Assembly: GCA_026545225.1 (NCBI GenBank)
Contig: CM048846.1
Location: 83,283,270-83,347,269 of the forward strand
DNA from: Cornus controversa
Taxonomy: Eukaryota > Streptophyta > Magnoliopsida > Cornales > Cornaceae
DNA: 64,000 nucleotides
Reading direction: 5' to 3'
A program made the position numbers and the translations under genes. Below the pieces are notes generated by a model that saw only the letters and a list, made by a program, of their open reading frames with translations, was not told the origin of the DNA and made no database searches. Positions within the stretch are counted from its first letter, which is position 1; the number at the start of each line of letters is the position of its first letter. Below are positions 13,201 to 22,221 of this stretch, piece after piece.

Positions 13201-16200
13201 TGCCTCCCAGATACCATTGAAGTCCCTAGTAATAGCCCAATCTTTCGTATAGGATTCACAACCATGTTATTTGTTGTCAGACATTTAGGAGATGGTATCA
13301 ATGACCATTGCCATTGAATGGAATTGAAACCATATGGAACATGACTTGAATCCATCAAGCTAAAGCTTTTTGTAACCACCATTCTTGGCTGTGGTCCAAT
13401 TGCTGCTTCAGTGCTAGAATTGCGAGCTTGACTTGCTTGCTCGTGTTTGTGAAATTGAATTGGAGCATTATGACCTTAAGCCTTTGTGATAAGTTCAAAA
13501 TTTGTTTACTATATGAATGAGCTCAGAAGCAGCTGATTCTTTTTGCAGAGGCCGTCATTGCCATTGTTATCATTGTTATAACCCTCTTCTACACACCACT
13601 TGTCTTTATCTTGGCAAATGTTGTGCCTATATTCAAGCACCGGATGTTAAAATCCTAAAGATTTTACACTTGCTTGATGAAGGCTACAAGATTTTACACT
13701 TGCAGAGGCCGTCATTGCCATTGTTATCAGTGTTTTACGCTTGCTGATGTCATAAAATGTATGTGCATCTGTATAATATAAAAAGGAGACAAGGACTAGT
13801 TGTCTGGGATATTTTAGCTAATGCGCATCAAATCAAAGATCAATGATTGCACTAGTACGAAGAAATAGTTTAATTTAAATTGAAGAGGAATGCTAAAAAT
13901 AATGTAGGTAGATTGCAAGAGAGAATAAGTGACAAGGATGTAACAGAGAATAAGGCTTTAGATAGAGCTAATTGGACGAGAATATATATATGGAGCTATC
14001 CCTCGGTAATCAGGCTTGAAACTTTTATGAATTGAATTTAGGGTGCACATGGTTCGGGTTCAATCTAGAATTGAATGGACCAACGTCTGTTCCTAAAAAT
14101 GGAACCAGAACTTATCTAAACCAACTCGGGGTAGATGGGGTTGTTTTTTGTTGGTTCCCAAGTTGGAAAGGATTTGAATGAAGGTATCAAGTTTGTCAAT
14201 GAACTCCTATACAATAGCAAATATATTGAATCCTATGCATGATTTGCATCGTTTCTTTGACTTTGCTTTAGATTTACACTTGAATCAACCATATTGATTA
14301 AAGAAAACTGAAATCCTAGAATACGTTATACGGAAATAAATAAATTAGAACTGGAAATATAGATCTAAATATTTAGAAATCAAAGCAGCAATAAGAAAAT
14401 AAATTGAGTTTGTTAAAGAGTAGGAGAACTAAAACAAACGGAAAAGGCGATAGGAAAAGAAATTAGGAGAGAAGAAGAATGAAGAGGAGTACCAGAAGGA
14501 GAAGAGAATGAAGAGAAAAAAGAAGGGTAAAGAACTTACTAGATGGATGAGAATTGGAAAAATAGATCCAAATAGATGGATGAGAGATGGAAAAAGAGAT
14601 CTAATTATTTAGATCAAAGCAAACCTAAAAAATAGAATGGAGAAAGAAAATGAACATTCCTTTAATCAAAGAGTAAAGGGACCAAAACTACAAGGATTAA
14701 ATTTGAAATAAGAACAAGAAGAGGAGAGCAGGAAAAGGAGAAGATATATATATATATACACACACGTACAAAGTGAAGAACATTCCGTTTGGATGAGGAA
14801 AGACCAGAAACTGTTACAGCACTGTGCCAACATATCGTTGAAATCGCCTTTATCCTTTGCGTATATATGCATGTGATGTAGTATGACAAGTCTTGCCACA
14901 TAGCCTACATCAATAAGTAAATCAGCATCATGTGGACTCCTCTTTCATTTCATATGTAATATAAAACTAAAAAGTACACGACTGATCAGTTCTTGTGTTG
15001 CACTTCACTTTCACAATTGCTGAAGACAAACCCTAATTGCTTCATTTAACATAATAAAATCTTTGGCTTTTTCTGTGTTAAGGAAACAAGCTTGAGTGTC
15101 TTTGATGTAGATGATTATGCTGTTCGGCCACACCTTAATTTCCATATTCCTTGCTATGTAAATAAGGTGTATTGTGCCATCATCTAAATGTTTTGTTGAA
15201 ATTTTAGCTGACTTTTGAGATTGTCTTGTTTTGACTTTACACCTATGGTATCTTCTTTTGCGGGCATTCCTATTGAGGAGATGTCGAGATGCTTATGCCT
15301 GAATTCAGTTAACTATTTCATGATTTTCACAACTAATCTAATCAAGTTGCTTAAACCATGGGGTCAATGAGGCTGCATATGGAAATTTCCTGAGGCTGTA
15401 ATATTTTGGGTAAATTATACCGACCTCCCCTAAGGTAAGCCTTAATTACACGGACCTCCCCTATCATTTTCAAAATGACACTGATCTCTCCTAAAAGCGA
15501 AACCTTGTAACATTGACCTCCCTTTTTAATGATCACTGTTAGTTTAGCCCATGTCATCTACTTAAAATTAGTCAAATGCCAGTATTACCCTTATATGAAC
15601 ACAAATACCTTTTTATCTTTAATAAAAAATAAAAAATTGCAAAAATAACCAATCATTGTTGCATATATATATATATGAATATGCTATAGATATACATATA
15701 TGAAACTTTAATTTCAAATCTTAATACACATTCCTTCTCAATCTTGACAAATTTCTTTAAATCCATCTCAATAATGAATATGAATACATAGTTTGTGTAT
15801 ATATATATAATATAAGCGTAATATTACAAGTGAGAGTACTAAGAAGACCCAGATGAAGTCTTCCCCCAATCCATTTCCAGAATCTCTCATTATTCATAAC
15901 CAGGCATTTGAAGTTGTTTTCAATTCAACACAAGGAATTCAATTTGCTTGTGTACTTGTATCATGGGCCTTGAGCCTAAGGTGCATAAAGAAAAATTTGT
16001 TCGGTCTTCTGTGTTGAGCTTGAAGATCGCATGTCTATTGCAAAGTTAACACAATACTTTAATGACCTATGTGCTGTAAGTTCTCACTTCATTGCTTCTC
16101 TCACAATATCCATCTTTTCCACAGTTGGCTACTTGGCTGTTACACTTGTAGTAATCTCTGTAACTATTTATTTTGCTTTGATCTCTGTATCCTTGTTGGC

Positions 16201-16377
16201 TTCATAACCCTGTTTGGCTCCCCCCCAAAAAAGAGACAACCTTTGAGATGGATCCACAGGCATGTGTTCAATTGCTATGTGCCTACTGATTCCATCTTAC
16301 ATTTGACTCCACTTCCAGTAATCTTCGGAAAAAATCAATTTGCTTCCAAACATTTTGAATTCTCCCTCTCTCTCTCT

Positions 16378-16417
<40 letters not shown>

Positions 16418-17120
16418 ATATAATACATATATATGTATGTATGTATATAAATTACCTCTTCAAACCAAAGCCCACCCGCTTCATTCTATATTTTGAGATA
16501 AATTCATTGATGGATACAAAGGAATTAAGATTATGTTTTGATTAGTAACTTGAGAGATTTAGAGAGAAGAAAGAGAGGATTTTGAGAGGGAGAGAGGCGT
16601 AAAACACATCAATGTAAGTTCAGTTTTAGTTAATGTTATTCTAGGGGTATTTTGGTAAAACTACACTAACCGTTAGCCTACTTGGCGGTTTGTCACTGAC
16701 AAGGGAGTTCGATGTTACAAGGTTTTGTTTTTAGGGGAGGTCAGTGTCATTTTGAAAACCATAGGAGAGGTTCGTGTAATTAAGGCTTACTTCAAAGGAG
16801 GTCAGTGTAATTTACCCTAATATTTTTCATCTTCCCAGCCATTAAAAAGGAGAAAGTTGGGGTGTTTCAAGGCAATTGTATTGAATCTGCTCATCTCTTT
16901 CCTATTGTTGCATAAACAAGACTGTTTTGATGTCTTCTCAAGCATGCCTCCTTTAAACCTATATTATGCACTTCTCAATTTTTTTTCCCCTGCAGGAATG
17001 GATCTTCATGAATTGCTGGACATCCCACAAGGAGATCGTCGGAAGTACCATGATGATGTAACTGTGATGGTGATATCACTTGAAGGAAGAATTTGGAAGT
17101 CATCAGGAAAATACCTTTGA
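1153..17120 (+). CDS. PLL1: POLTERGEIST-like protein phosphatase 2C (PLL1 type), 3' part of gene
   Basis: Three exons (1153-1266, 3865-4129, 16996-17120) join in frame through GT-AG introns and encode the C-terminal ~168 residues of a plant PP2C. Visible features are [18 protein letters not shown], the [14 protein letters not shown] segment with the metal-binding Asp of the SDG motif, [20 protein letters not shown], and the terminal [21 protein letters not shown] with the last metal-binding Asp pair. This exon order and wording are typical of the POL/PLL subfamily, Mn/Mg-dependent Ser/Thr phosphatases that act at the plasma membrane downstream of CLAVATA-type receptor kinases in meristem and vascular cell fate. 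The SSGKYL ending resembles PLL1 more than POL as I remember them. Intron phases are conserved and there is no stop, so the gene looks functional despite a 2.6-kb and a 12.9-kb intron filled with transposons. The N-terminal half lies before base 1. Confidence 0.85.
1267..2765. other. PP2C intron, with an unrecognised coding-like stretch and AT microsatellite
   Basis: Intron sequence. From 1833 to about 2098 a + frame stays open for ~89 codons except for one TAG near 1984 and reads with protein-like composition (…[16 protein letters not shown]…, …[17 protein letters not shown]…). I do not recognise the family; it may be a decayed retroelement or gene fragment. A (TA)n run lies at 2126-2148. 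The rest is AT-rich without features. Confidence 0.4.
2766..3297 (+). mobile_element. 5'-truncated L1-type LINE fragment in PP2C intron
   Basis: The + frame at about 2848-3111 encodes …[27 protein letters not shown]…, which matches in pattern the C-terminal part (after the zinc-binding domain) of the L1 reverse transcriptase ORF seen in the larger LINE of this window (…[23 protein letters not shown]…). The downstream tract ends CTTATCAAAAAAA near 3278-3292, like the TTTATC-A(n) tail of that LINE. The 5' limit is an estimate and I found no clean TSD. Two diverged ~26-bp copies (around 3264-3290 and 3292-3318) sit at the 3' end. Confidence 0.65.
3298..3864. other. PP2C intron remainder
   Basis: AT-rich intron sequence ending in the polypyrimidine tract and AG acceptor at 3863-3864. 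No gene or element recognised. Confidence 0.5.
3865..4129 (+). CDS. PLL1: PP2C exon (penultimate)
   Basis: 265 nt, 88 codons plus one base, after acceptor GATGCAG and before donor GGTAATTT. It starts [11 protein letters not shown] and carries [20 protein letters not shown], the conserved metal-binding DG. The family usually has PKWND at the start; here the codon is TTG (Leu) instead of TGG (Trp). Confidence 0.87.
4272..4289. repeat. Left 18-bp target-site duplication of the L1 LINE
   Basis: CACATGATCATTTTTTTT here is identical to 10403-10420. Perfect flanking repeats of this length are typical of target-primed reverse transcription. Confidence 0.85.
4454..5155 (-). pseudogene. LINE ORF2 C-terminus: zinc-binding domain (zf-RVT)
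   Basis: A 233-codon frame carrying [20 protein letters not shown]…, [18 protein letters not shown] and then [19 protein letters not shown], the C-x2-C…H-x4-C pattern of the zf-RVT domain of plant L1 elements. It is followed by the WWGLWHERN motif. It continues the reverse transcriptase frame upstream but is separated from it by a frameshift at about 5160-5180. Confidence 0.85.
5183..6588 (-). pseudogene. LINE ORF2 reverse transcriptase domain, broken
   Basis: The 5' part (6337-6588) encodes [28 protein letters not shown]…ILANRLK, the fingers and palm start of L1 RT. The YADD catalytic motif lies in a minus frame at 5925-5936 within …[15 protein letters not shown]…. The part at 5183-5743 encodes [33 protein letters not shown], the thumb-side segment typical of plant L1. 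Frameshifts and stops between these pieces rule out an active enzyme. Confidence 0.85.
7031..7985 (-). pseudogene. LINE ORF2 N-terminus: AP-type endonuclease
   Basis: Starts [19 protein letters not shown]…CLQEFKV, the N and E motifs of the APE-like endonuclease that nicks target DNA. SGVYGPV and [10 protein letters not shown] follow, giving the Y and the D/N catalytic motifs. After about 7464 the frame shifts, and the continuation to 7031 carries …[14 protein letters not shown]…, the linker before the RT. Confidence 0.85.
8000..10330 (-). pseudogene. LINE ORF1 (DUF4283-type RNA-binding protein), broken
   Basis: The best-preserved part (about 9866-10216) reads …[38 protein letters not shown]… and …YGLPLHL, the DUF4283 domain at the N-terminus of plant L1 ORF1/gag-like proteins. 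The rest (8217-9736) is low-complexity, basic and Ser/Arg-rich, in several frames. A MITE at 8644-8998 interrupts it. The start codon is uncertain. Confidence 0.65.
8644..8998. mobile_element. hAT-type MITE, very GC-rich, nested in LINE ORF1
   Basis: The 355-bp element has terminal inverted repeats CATAGTTGTTAAAGGC and GCCTTTGACAACTATG and is flanked by a perfect 8-bp TSD ATATGGAC (8636-8643 and 8999-9006). An 8-bp TSD points to the hAT superfamily. The subterminal parts are rich in GGCGC/GCGCC and AGGCG words that can pair with each other, while the centre is AT-rich. It has no coding capacity. It inserted after the LINE. Confidence 0.85.
10403..10420. repeat. Right 18-bp target-site duplication of the L1 LINE
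   Basis: Identical to 4272-4289. It marks the 5' boundary of the minus-strand LINE. Confidence 0.85.
10421..11514. other. PP2C intron, no gene recognised
   Basis: AT-rich intron sequence with short T-runs. The ACTCAATTTCATTCCCACACG…TTTGGTTTGGACATT wording at 11369-11407 resembles MITE termini, but no matching inverted end or TSD was found. Confidence 0.4.
11515..12370 (-). mobile_element. RTE-type LINE fragment (C-terminal reverse transcriptase)
   Basis: Minus-strand frames encode …IFVDDIVLV… (FVDD at 12317-12328 in place of the usual FADD), then …[33 protein letters not shown] and [23 protein letters not shown]. This is the order typical of the RT palm and thumb of plant RTE elements. Stops and frameshifts interrupt it. 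The 3' end at the left carries short TTG-rich repeats (GTTGTTTTTGTTG on minus), as RTE elements often do. The N-terminal endonuclease is missing. Confidence 0.8.
12371..15398. other. PP2C intron, mostly featureless
   Basis: AT-rich intron. A possible tRNA-like SINE remnant lies near 12685-12790, without clear boundaries. A direct repeat sits at 13545-13735. GA-rich tracts occupy 14440-14760 with a short (TA)n at 14746. No open frame here shows family resemblance. Confidence 0.4.
13545..13735. repeat. Spaced direct repeat of ~31 bp
   Basis: A segment beginning GCAGAGGCCGTCATTGCCAT occurs at about 13545 and again at about 13703, differing at one base near the end. A shorter repeat (AAGATTTTACACTTGC) also occurs twice between them. 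Confidence 0.7.
15408..16817. mobile_element. Non-autonomous Mutator-like element with ~150-bp TIRs in PP2C intron
   Basis: Termini GGGTAAATTA and TAATTTACCC are flanked by a perfect 9-bp TSD TAATATTTT (15399-15407 and 16818-16826), diagnostic of the Mutator superfamily. The inverted repeats extend about 150 bp and share GACCTCCC-type words (15421-15560 against 16665-16805). The interior holds (TA)n runs at 15662-15675 and 16381-16410 and no transposase. A stretch at 15840-16080 followed by a GTAAG looks exon-like and might be captured host sequence; this is not proven. Confidence 0.85.
16996..17120 (+). CDS. PLL1: PP2C last coding exon with stop
   Basis: The acceptor CCTGCAG at 16989-16995 restores the split Gly codon from the previous exon. 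It encodes [22 protein letters not shown] followed by [17 protein letters not shown] and TGA (17118-17120). RRKYHDD carries the C-terminal conserved aspartates of PP2C. Confidence 0.87.
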
Positions 17121-17645
17121 AACCTGCACAGAAGATGAAATATCTCTTACTAGCAAGAGTTTTCTGTATACAACTGAAGTTGTGGTAATATCCTTGAGCT
17201 GAGTAATCTCTGCAAAGAGTTTGGGAGTTCCAATCCTGATCCTTTTTTTCATGGTACATAAGAATTCTTTCGTCTCACATCACATGAATACAGTACAACG
17301 AGGGAACTCTACATGCCATCAAGACTCAAGTTGATGGCAAAACATCGGTTTCAGGATGGAAAAAATAGGAATTTTGTAGTGCCATTGATGGGGGGAACTG
17401 CTCTTTAGAGGCAAAAAAGATCCCTTTTTTTTTTTTCTTTTTCTTTTTTCATTCAAGATTTTGCACAGATGAAGGCTTTCTTCATTCATTTACGTCTCTT
17501 TCTTTTTTATAGCAAAAAAGATGTGTTTGTAATTTGGTGGGGGTTTAAATTTCCTTACAGAAGAGAAGGTAATAGTCTGTAATTTTGGAGTTGAATTCCC
17601 ACCAGTGCAGACTTACAAGAGTCTCAAATTCTTATCAGATCCGTG
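17121..17645 (+). other. Presumptive 3' UTR of the PP2C gene
   Basis: Sequence after the TGA that contains no other gene, with T-rich tracts (17428-17448) and TTTGTTTTGTTTTGC near 17650. The exact polyadenylation site cannot be read. The convergent PPR gene ends ~360 bp further on. Confidence 0.5.
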
Positions 17646-18008
17646 TAGAATTTTTTGTTTTGTTTTGCTTATGCGCTTTTAGCAAACAGGAAAGAAACAC
17701 AAACCTGTGGACGATCATCACCAAAGAAACATACTAACAAACTATACCAGGAAATTTCAAATAAAAACTTCCAGGTGTAGTTTGAGATCAAGAAAAATAT
17801 TGGACATGGAAACTTGAGAAGAGAATAAATGATGCAACATGTTGTGAATATCAGCTGTTGAAATTACTAGAACTAACAATCTAAAATTCTACATTTTCGC
17901 CGAAGCAGTTGCTTCCTGTAATTACACTTGGTTAATCACTTGTGCTGCAACAGAATAATAGATGGAAAACCCTTGATTGCTGCAATTGTGAAAATTTTAG
18001 TTCATCAT

Positions 18009-20168
18009 TTATGTAGAAACAGCAAGTGATGGAACAAGTGACCTTGATTTCACCCATGATACTAAATCTTCTCGATGTGCCACAAAAAAACCAGCTTTCT
18101 CTTCACTCTCCCTGAATGGCACATCAAATCTGTTCACATGTGATGCAAAGGCACTAGCCAGTCCTTGAGAGAATTTGTGGGTTCCTGTACCAGTGTTGGC
18201 TGAAAACAACTCCGGCAGTTCCTCCTTACGCTCCACTATTTTAATCAGAGTTCCCATCCATTCTTCAAACGCGGTGTGAGCTGCACCCACGGACAGTGAC
18301 CGGACATTCAGTCGCCATTCATCTTCAGTCTTAGTGTGTAGACCTGGATATAACCCATACACAGTCCCTATATAGAGAAGCTCATGGGCTCTCTCTTGGA
18401 GATTTCTGTTTCTACATATGTCAATCAAGCAATTGCAGAAGGGTCTCCGGACCTCAACTGCAGCGTCGCTAAGTATGCCCCTGAACTCCTCTTTAACTGT
18501 CTCAAAGCTAATTCTCTCTTCTTCAAGCAATTTGATGAAGGCAACCAATTTAGGGTTTGCGTGGTGTAAACAAGTAAGGACCCTATTCAAATCCTTATCC
18601 TCCTTGCAGTAGGACACAACAGACAACAAGCATCCACACAGTCTATCATCTGGCTTAATGCCTCTTTGAATTGAGACCTCAAATACCTTGACCAAATCAT
18701 CAATTCTTTTGGCTCTCCCCAAGCATTGTATCAAGCAAGTCAATCCCATGACATTGAGCTCAACACCCAACTCAGACATTTTCTCAAACAACTCCATTGC
18801 CTTCTCCACATTCCCTCCACTCCCATATATATTAAGCATTGCTGTGTAGCTCCAAGTATCAGGCCTACAACGCTCCGATACCTTCATGTCATCAAACAGC
18901 TTCTCAGCCTCCTCTTCCAACCCAAGATCAGCACACATGCTCAACAATGTGTTATACAAAATGAAATCCATAGGCCAACCATTCGACCTCATTCGCTCCC
19001 AAAGCTCCAATGCATCGCGAGCCCACCTCGCCCTCCCATAAATCTTGACAAGCGCGGTTAGGGTTTTCTCATTGGGATCAATACCAGAATCAACCATTTC
19101 CTCAAACAAACTCCTAGCCAAACCAGGCTTCCCAGCCTTACCCATTGCTTCCAACAATGTATTGTACACAACCAAATTGGGCACCACCCCAAGTGACCTC
19201 ATTTCTTGCAACACAAACTTAATACCATCATAGTCCCCAGCTTCACCAAACATCTTTCCCAAAACAGCAAAAGCAATGGGGTCAGGTTTCCACCCACTTG
19301 CCCTCCCTCTCTCATACAAGCTCATCACCTCCTCAACCTTCCCCAACTTAGCATACACATCCAAAACAGCAGAGTATGTGACCTCATCAGGCATCAACCC
19401 TGTTTTGTACATCCTCTCAAACCACTCCACAGCCTTGTCAAAAAGGTTACACCTTTTGGCACAAGTTATAATAGTGGAATATGTGATGTTATCAAGCTCT
19501 ACCCCATTACTTATCATCTCATTTGCAAGCTCTTCTATGAGCTGAAACTGCCTACCAAACCTCAAAGACTTCATTGTGACATTGTAGAAGATAGTTTCCA
19601 TGGGAAACAAATTCTGGGTTTTGACCCAATTGAAGAAAAAAAGGGTCTTTTGCCATGGCCTCAAGTTGTTGAGTACCAATAGTGCATTTTCTCTAGTGGG
19701 TGGGTGTGGGATTTCTTCAACAATTGCCATGAAAGCAGCTTCAGAGGTGGCAGAGTCATTGAGCTTCCTGGCAAAGAGCTTGAGATCTCTGATTTGGGGA
19801 TTGTATGAGTAGGAAGAGCGCTTGTGGCGTTGGAGGGTAAGCACAGAGGGTTTGGGCTTGGTGGGATTGACCCAAGTGGACTTTGGCTTGGCTAGGAGGT
19901 GGGTTTGGTGTGGTTGGTCTTTGTTGGGAGAGTCAGAGAGGATGGTGGTGGATAAAGGCTTGAGTTGGTCAGACAGAGATGGGTTTTGTTGGTGAGGCTC
20001 TGCTAAATCTGGTGGATGTTTTGGAGGAGATTTGGTGCATGAAACGGTGAAGGATCTCTTGGTGGGGAGTCTTAGTGGAGAGGTGAAGAAAATTGGTCGC
20101 TTTGTGTCTGCTGTGTATGGTATACTGCAGTGTACATCAAGAGCTGTGGAGACGGGAGTTGCAGCCAT
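18009..20168 (-). CDS. Chloroplast PPR-SMR protein (SOT1-like)
   Basis: An intronless 719-aa frame starting at the first Met. Residues 1-60 are rich in Ser, Thr, Pro and Lys with few acids, as in a chloroplast transit peptide. About nine P-class PPR motifs of ~35 residues run from ~191 to ~505 (e.g. DEVTYSAVLDVYAKLGK, NLVVYNTLLEAMGKAGK). A C-terminal SMR domain follows at ~618-704, with LNVRSLSVGAAHTAFEEWM and the TGTGTH motif at 659-664. Length, domain order and C-terminus match the SOT1 (At5g46580)/SVR7/P67 group; SOT1 binds chloroplast rRNA precursor near 23S-4.5S and its SMR domain is an endonuclease. The canonical LDxR/LDxH Asp is Asn here (codon 18306-18308). The 5' UTR is GA-rich and the gene converges with the PP2C. 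SVR7 identity cannot be excluded. Confidence 0.93.
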   Translation of the reverse strand: MAATPVSTALDVHCSIPYTADTKRPIFFTSPLRLPTKRSFTVSCTKSPPKHPPDLAEPHQQNPSLSDQLKPLSTTILSDSPNKDQPHQTHLLAKPKSTWVNPTKPKPSVLTLQRHKRSSYSYNPQIRDLKLFARKLNDSATSEAAFMAIVEEIPHPPTRENALLVLNNLRPWQKTLFFFNWVKTQNLFPMETIFYNVTMKSLRFGRQFQLIEELANEMISNGVELDNITYSTIITCAKRCNLFDKAVEWFERMYKTGLMPDEVTYSAVLDVYAKLGKVEEVMSLYERGRASGWKPDPIAFAVLGKMFGEAGDYDGIKFVLQEMRSLGVVPNLVVYNTLLEAMGKAGKPGLARSLFEEMVDSGIDPNEKTLTALVKIYGRARWARDALELWERMRSNGWPMDFILYNTLLSMCADLGLEEEAEKLFDDMKVSERCRPDTWSYTAMLNIYGSGGNVEKAMELFEKMSELGVELNVMGLTCLIQCLGRAKRIDDLVKVFEVSIQRGIKPDDRLCGCLLSVVSYCKEDKDLNRVLTCLHHANPKLVAFIKLLEEERISFETVKEEFRGILSDAAVEVRRPFCNCLIDICRNRNLQERAHELLYIGTVYGLYPGLHTKTEDEWRLNVRSLSVGAAHTAFEEWMGTLIKIVERKEELPELFSANTGTGTHKFSQGLASAFASHVNRFDVPFRESEEKAGFFVAHREDLVSWVKSRSLVPSLAVST

Positions 20169-20344
20169 AGAGAGAGAGAGAGTGGAGGTTTGGTTGGCTG
20201 ATGAAATATCAAAAATTCCTATCTTAAATTCCTTTCTTCTTGAAATGTTTAGATATTTTAGAGACCTTATCTGAATCGAATGATAGTATATGAAACCCTA
20301 GAAACACTTGAAAATGGAAGGGTAAAAGGGGAAAAGAATCTGAT

Positions 20345-20352
20345 TTTATATA
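20345..20352 (-). promoter_or_regulatory. Candidate TATA box of the PPR gene
   Basis: TATATAAA on the minus strand, ~177 bp upstream of the PPR start codon. The intervening leader carries a GA-repeat directly before the ATG (20169-20182). Position and sequence fit, but there is no transcript evidence. Confidence 0.45.
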
Positions 20353-20547
20353 AGCACAACTTTGTCTGTATATACTTCACCAAGACCAAGAGGCAGCTCA
20401 TTTGGGCTTGGAACTGTTGAATTTTTAGTGGGCTTGGAGACTGAATCGACCTTGTTGCTGCAGTGTATGGTTTACATCTTTTGAATACTTTGCAGTGTAT
20501 GTTCTGTGGAGGATTTTATGGCCTTGGATAGTTGATGTAATACACTA

Positions 20548-20600
<53 letters not shown>

Positions 20601-20764
20601 TGATTTAAAAATGCCTTGCCAACAAGAGAAGGTGGAAAGGCAAAATCAATATCACTTTACTTAGCCCACGCGAGCAACTCGGCTAGCAAGGCATTTTGGA
20701 GTATTCTCCTTCGATTTCTCATGAGTTTCATTGAAGGTGAGACTTGAATTTAAATGATATATGT
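20353..20764. other. Upstream region of PPR gene with GT/GA microsatellite
   Basis: (GT)n at about 20548-20567 runs directly into (GA)n at 20567-20596. The remainder is unique-looking sequence without an open frame; it ends in the 9-bp TSD of the next element (20756-20764). Confidence 0.7.
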
Positions 20765-21311
20765 TAGAAAGTACGGATACTTTTATAAGAGTAATGTATC
20801 CGTATCGGATACTTATCAGATACTGATATTTCTCGAATGCTCACGAATACGTGTTCGATGTTTCCTAAACGTATTCATAATTTTAAAATATATATTTTTA
20901 TTTCTAATACGTATCCGATACTTCTTAGATATTTTGACGATATATCTAATACTTCACAACACATTTTTAACAAGTTTTAAACATTAAAATGTACAATAAC
21001 ATCATAGTATAATTGTTAAGAAAGTTTAAATTTATTTAAAGAAGAAGTGTTGAAATATATATCATAATTTAATATAAAATTTATCTATTCAAATTATGCA
21101 ATATGATTCTTAACTCTTATTTTGTTTGTTAATCAATATATTTTATAAAGAATGTTGGTAATTCTATTTTTTGTACATATAAAAATATAATTTGTTATTT
21201 TTATATTGTCGTATCGTGTTGTATTCGTATCCTGTTTTTTTTAAATTTGTTGTATTGCCGTATTAGTATCGTATCGTATCCGTGTCTCGTATTTGTATCC
21301 ATGCTTCCCAG
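20765..21311. mobile_element. Mutator-like MITE rich in GTATCC/GGATAC words
   Basis: 547 bp between perfect 9-bp direct repeats GATATATGT (20756-20764 and 21312-21320). The ends show an imperfect inverted repeat (AGAAAGTACGGATAC against GGGAAGCATGGATAC). Both ends are crowded with GTATCCGTATC, GGATAC and CGTATC words, so the arms can fold back. No coding capacity. The 9-bp TSD suggests a Mutator-like origin. Confidence 0.7.
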
Positions 21312-21566
21312 GATATATGTGATTCGTAAAATCTAGAGCTTACAAACCATTTTCGTTACAGAAGGAAAAAAAAATATATATATATTACTTGCCATATAAA
21401 TATGGCCAAAAATGTTACTCGGCTTTCTAGAACTGAAATGGGTCAGCCAGGTTATCTAAACTGAGCCCATATCTATATCTGGACAAGTCATGCAGTGGTC
21501 CATTGCTATCACCATACGATGTATTAGCTATTATATATTTTGAATTGCAAAGACCACACATCTAAA

Positions 21567-21638
21567 GGGTCCTTAGCTCAGTGGTAGAGCATTTGACTGC
21601 AGATCAAGAGGTCACCGGTTCGAACCCGGTAGGGCCCT
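21567..21638 (+). tRNA. tRNA-Cys (anticodon GCA)
   Basis: A 72-nt cloverleaf. The acceptor stem GGGTCCT pairs with AGGGCCC (one G-T pair) with discriminator T; the D arm is GCTC/GAGC; the anticodon stem TTTGA/TCAAG closes the loop CTGCAGA with anticodon GCA; the T arm is ACCGG-TTCGAAC-CCGGT. Internal A and B box promoters are intact (TTAGCTCAGTGGTAG and GGTTCGAAC). A T-run for Pol III termination follows at 21650-21656. No intron; CCA is not encoded, as in eukaryotes. Confidence 0.97.
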
Positions 21639-21948
21639 TTCATGTTTCTTTTTTAATTTTTTTTCAGTTGTTCCTTGTGATTATTATCCTCCCCATGGTA
21701 AAATCATAACAAACAACAGCAACACCTGAGCCTCTGACAAATAATGATCAGAGATTTGAATATACAAATCATACGATATACATTGAACTATACTCTAGTA
21801 ACTCTAGTTTATGGGTGAGCCTCTAATTAACTCAAAGACTCTAATTACTACATGTTATATATCTAAGAGTATATATCTAATTAGTACATGGGTAAGCGGT
21901 GTGAGCCTCTTTAAGCTGGTCATTGCCTACAATTTATCTACGATTATA
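21639..21948. other. Spacer between tRNA-Cys and a Mutator-like element
   Basis: AT-rich, no gene seen. It includes the Pol III terminator T-run and ends in the 9-bp target site ACGATTATA. Confidence 0.5.
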
Positions 21949-22221
21949 GGCAAAACTCAAAAGGGCCCAAAATTTCCCTTTTTTAAAAAGGTGCGATAAA
22001 TTCTCTTATATTATATTTTGAATTGTATTACACACTAAGCTTTGCAATAGTGAGTAAAGTATTTCATTTTGCATATATTTTCTTTTTTATGACCATTTTA
22101 CCTTTTCCATTATTATATATATATAAAAAATAGAGAGGAGAGGTTTTTTTATATAATTTTTTTTTTTTTACCTTAATAAAAAAGGAGAGGAGTTTTCTAA
22201 ACTAAAAATGCACAATTACGT

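Noticed and set aside
16069-16545. 158-codon + frame
   Set aside because: It runs through a (TA)n microsatellite giving an IYIYIY tract and lies inside the Mutator-like element; no family resemblance.
18384-20274. Several + strand open frames opposite the PPR gene
   Set aside because: They are shadows of the long minus-strand PPR-SMR gene and show no domain of their own.
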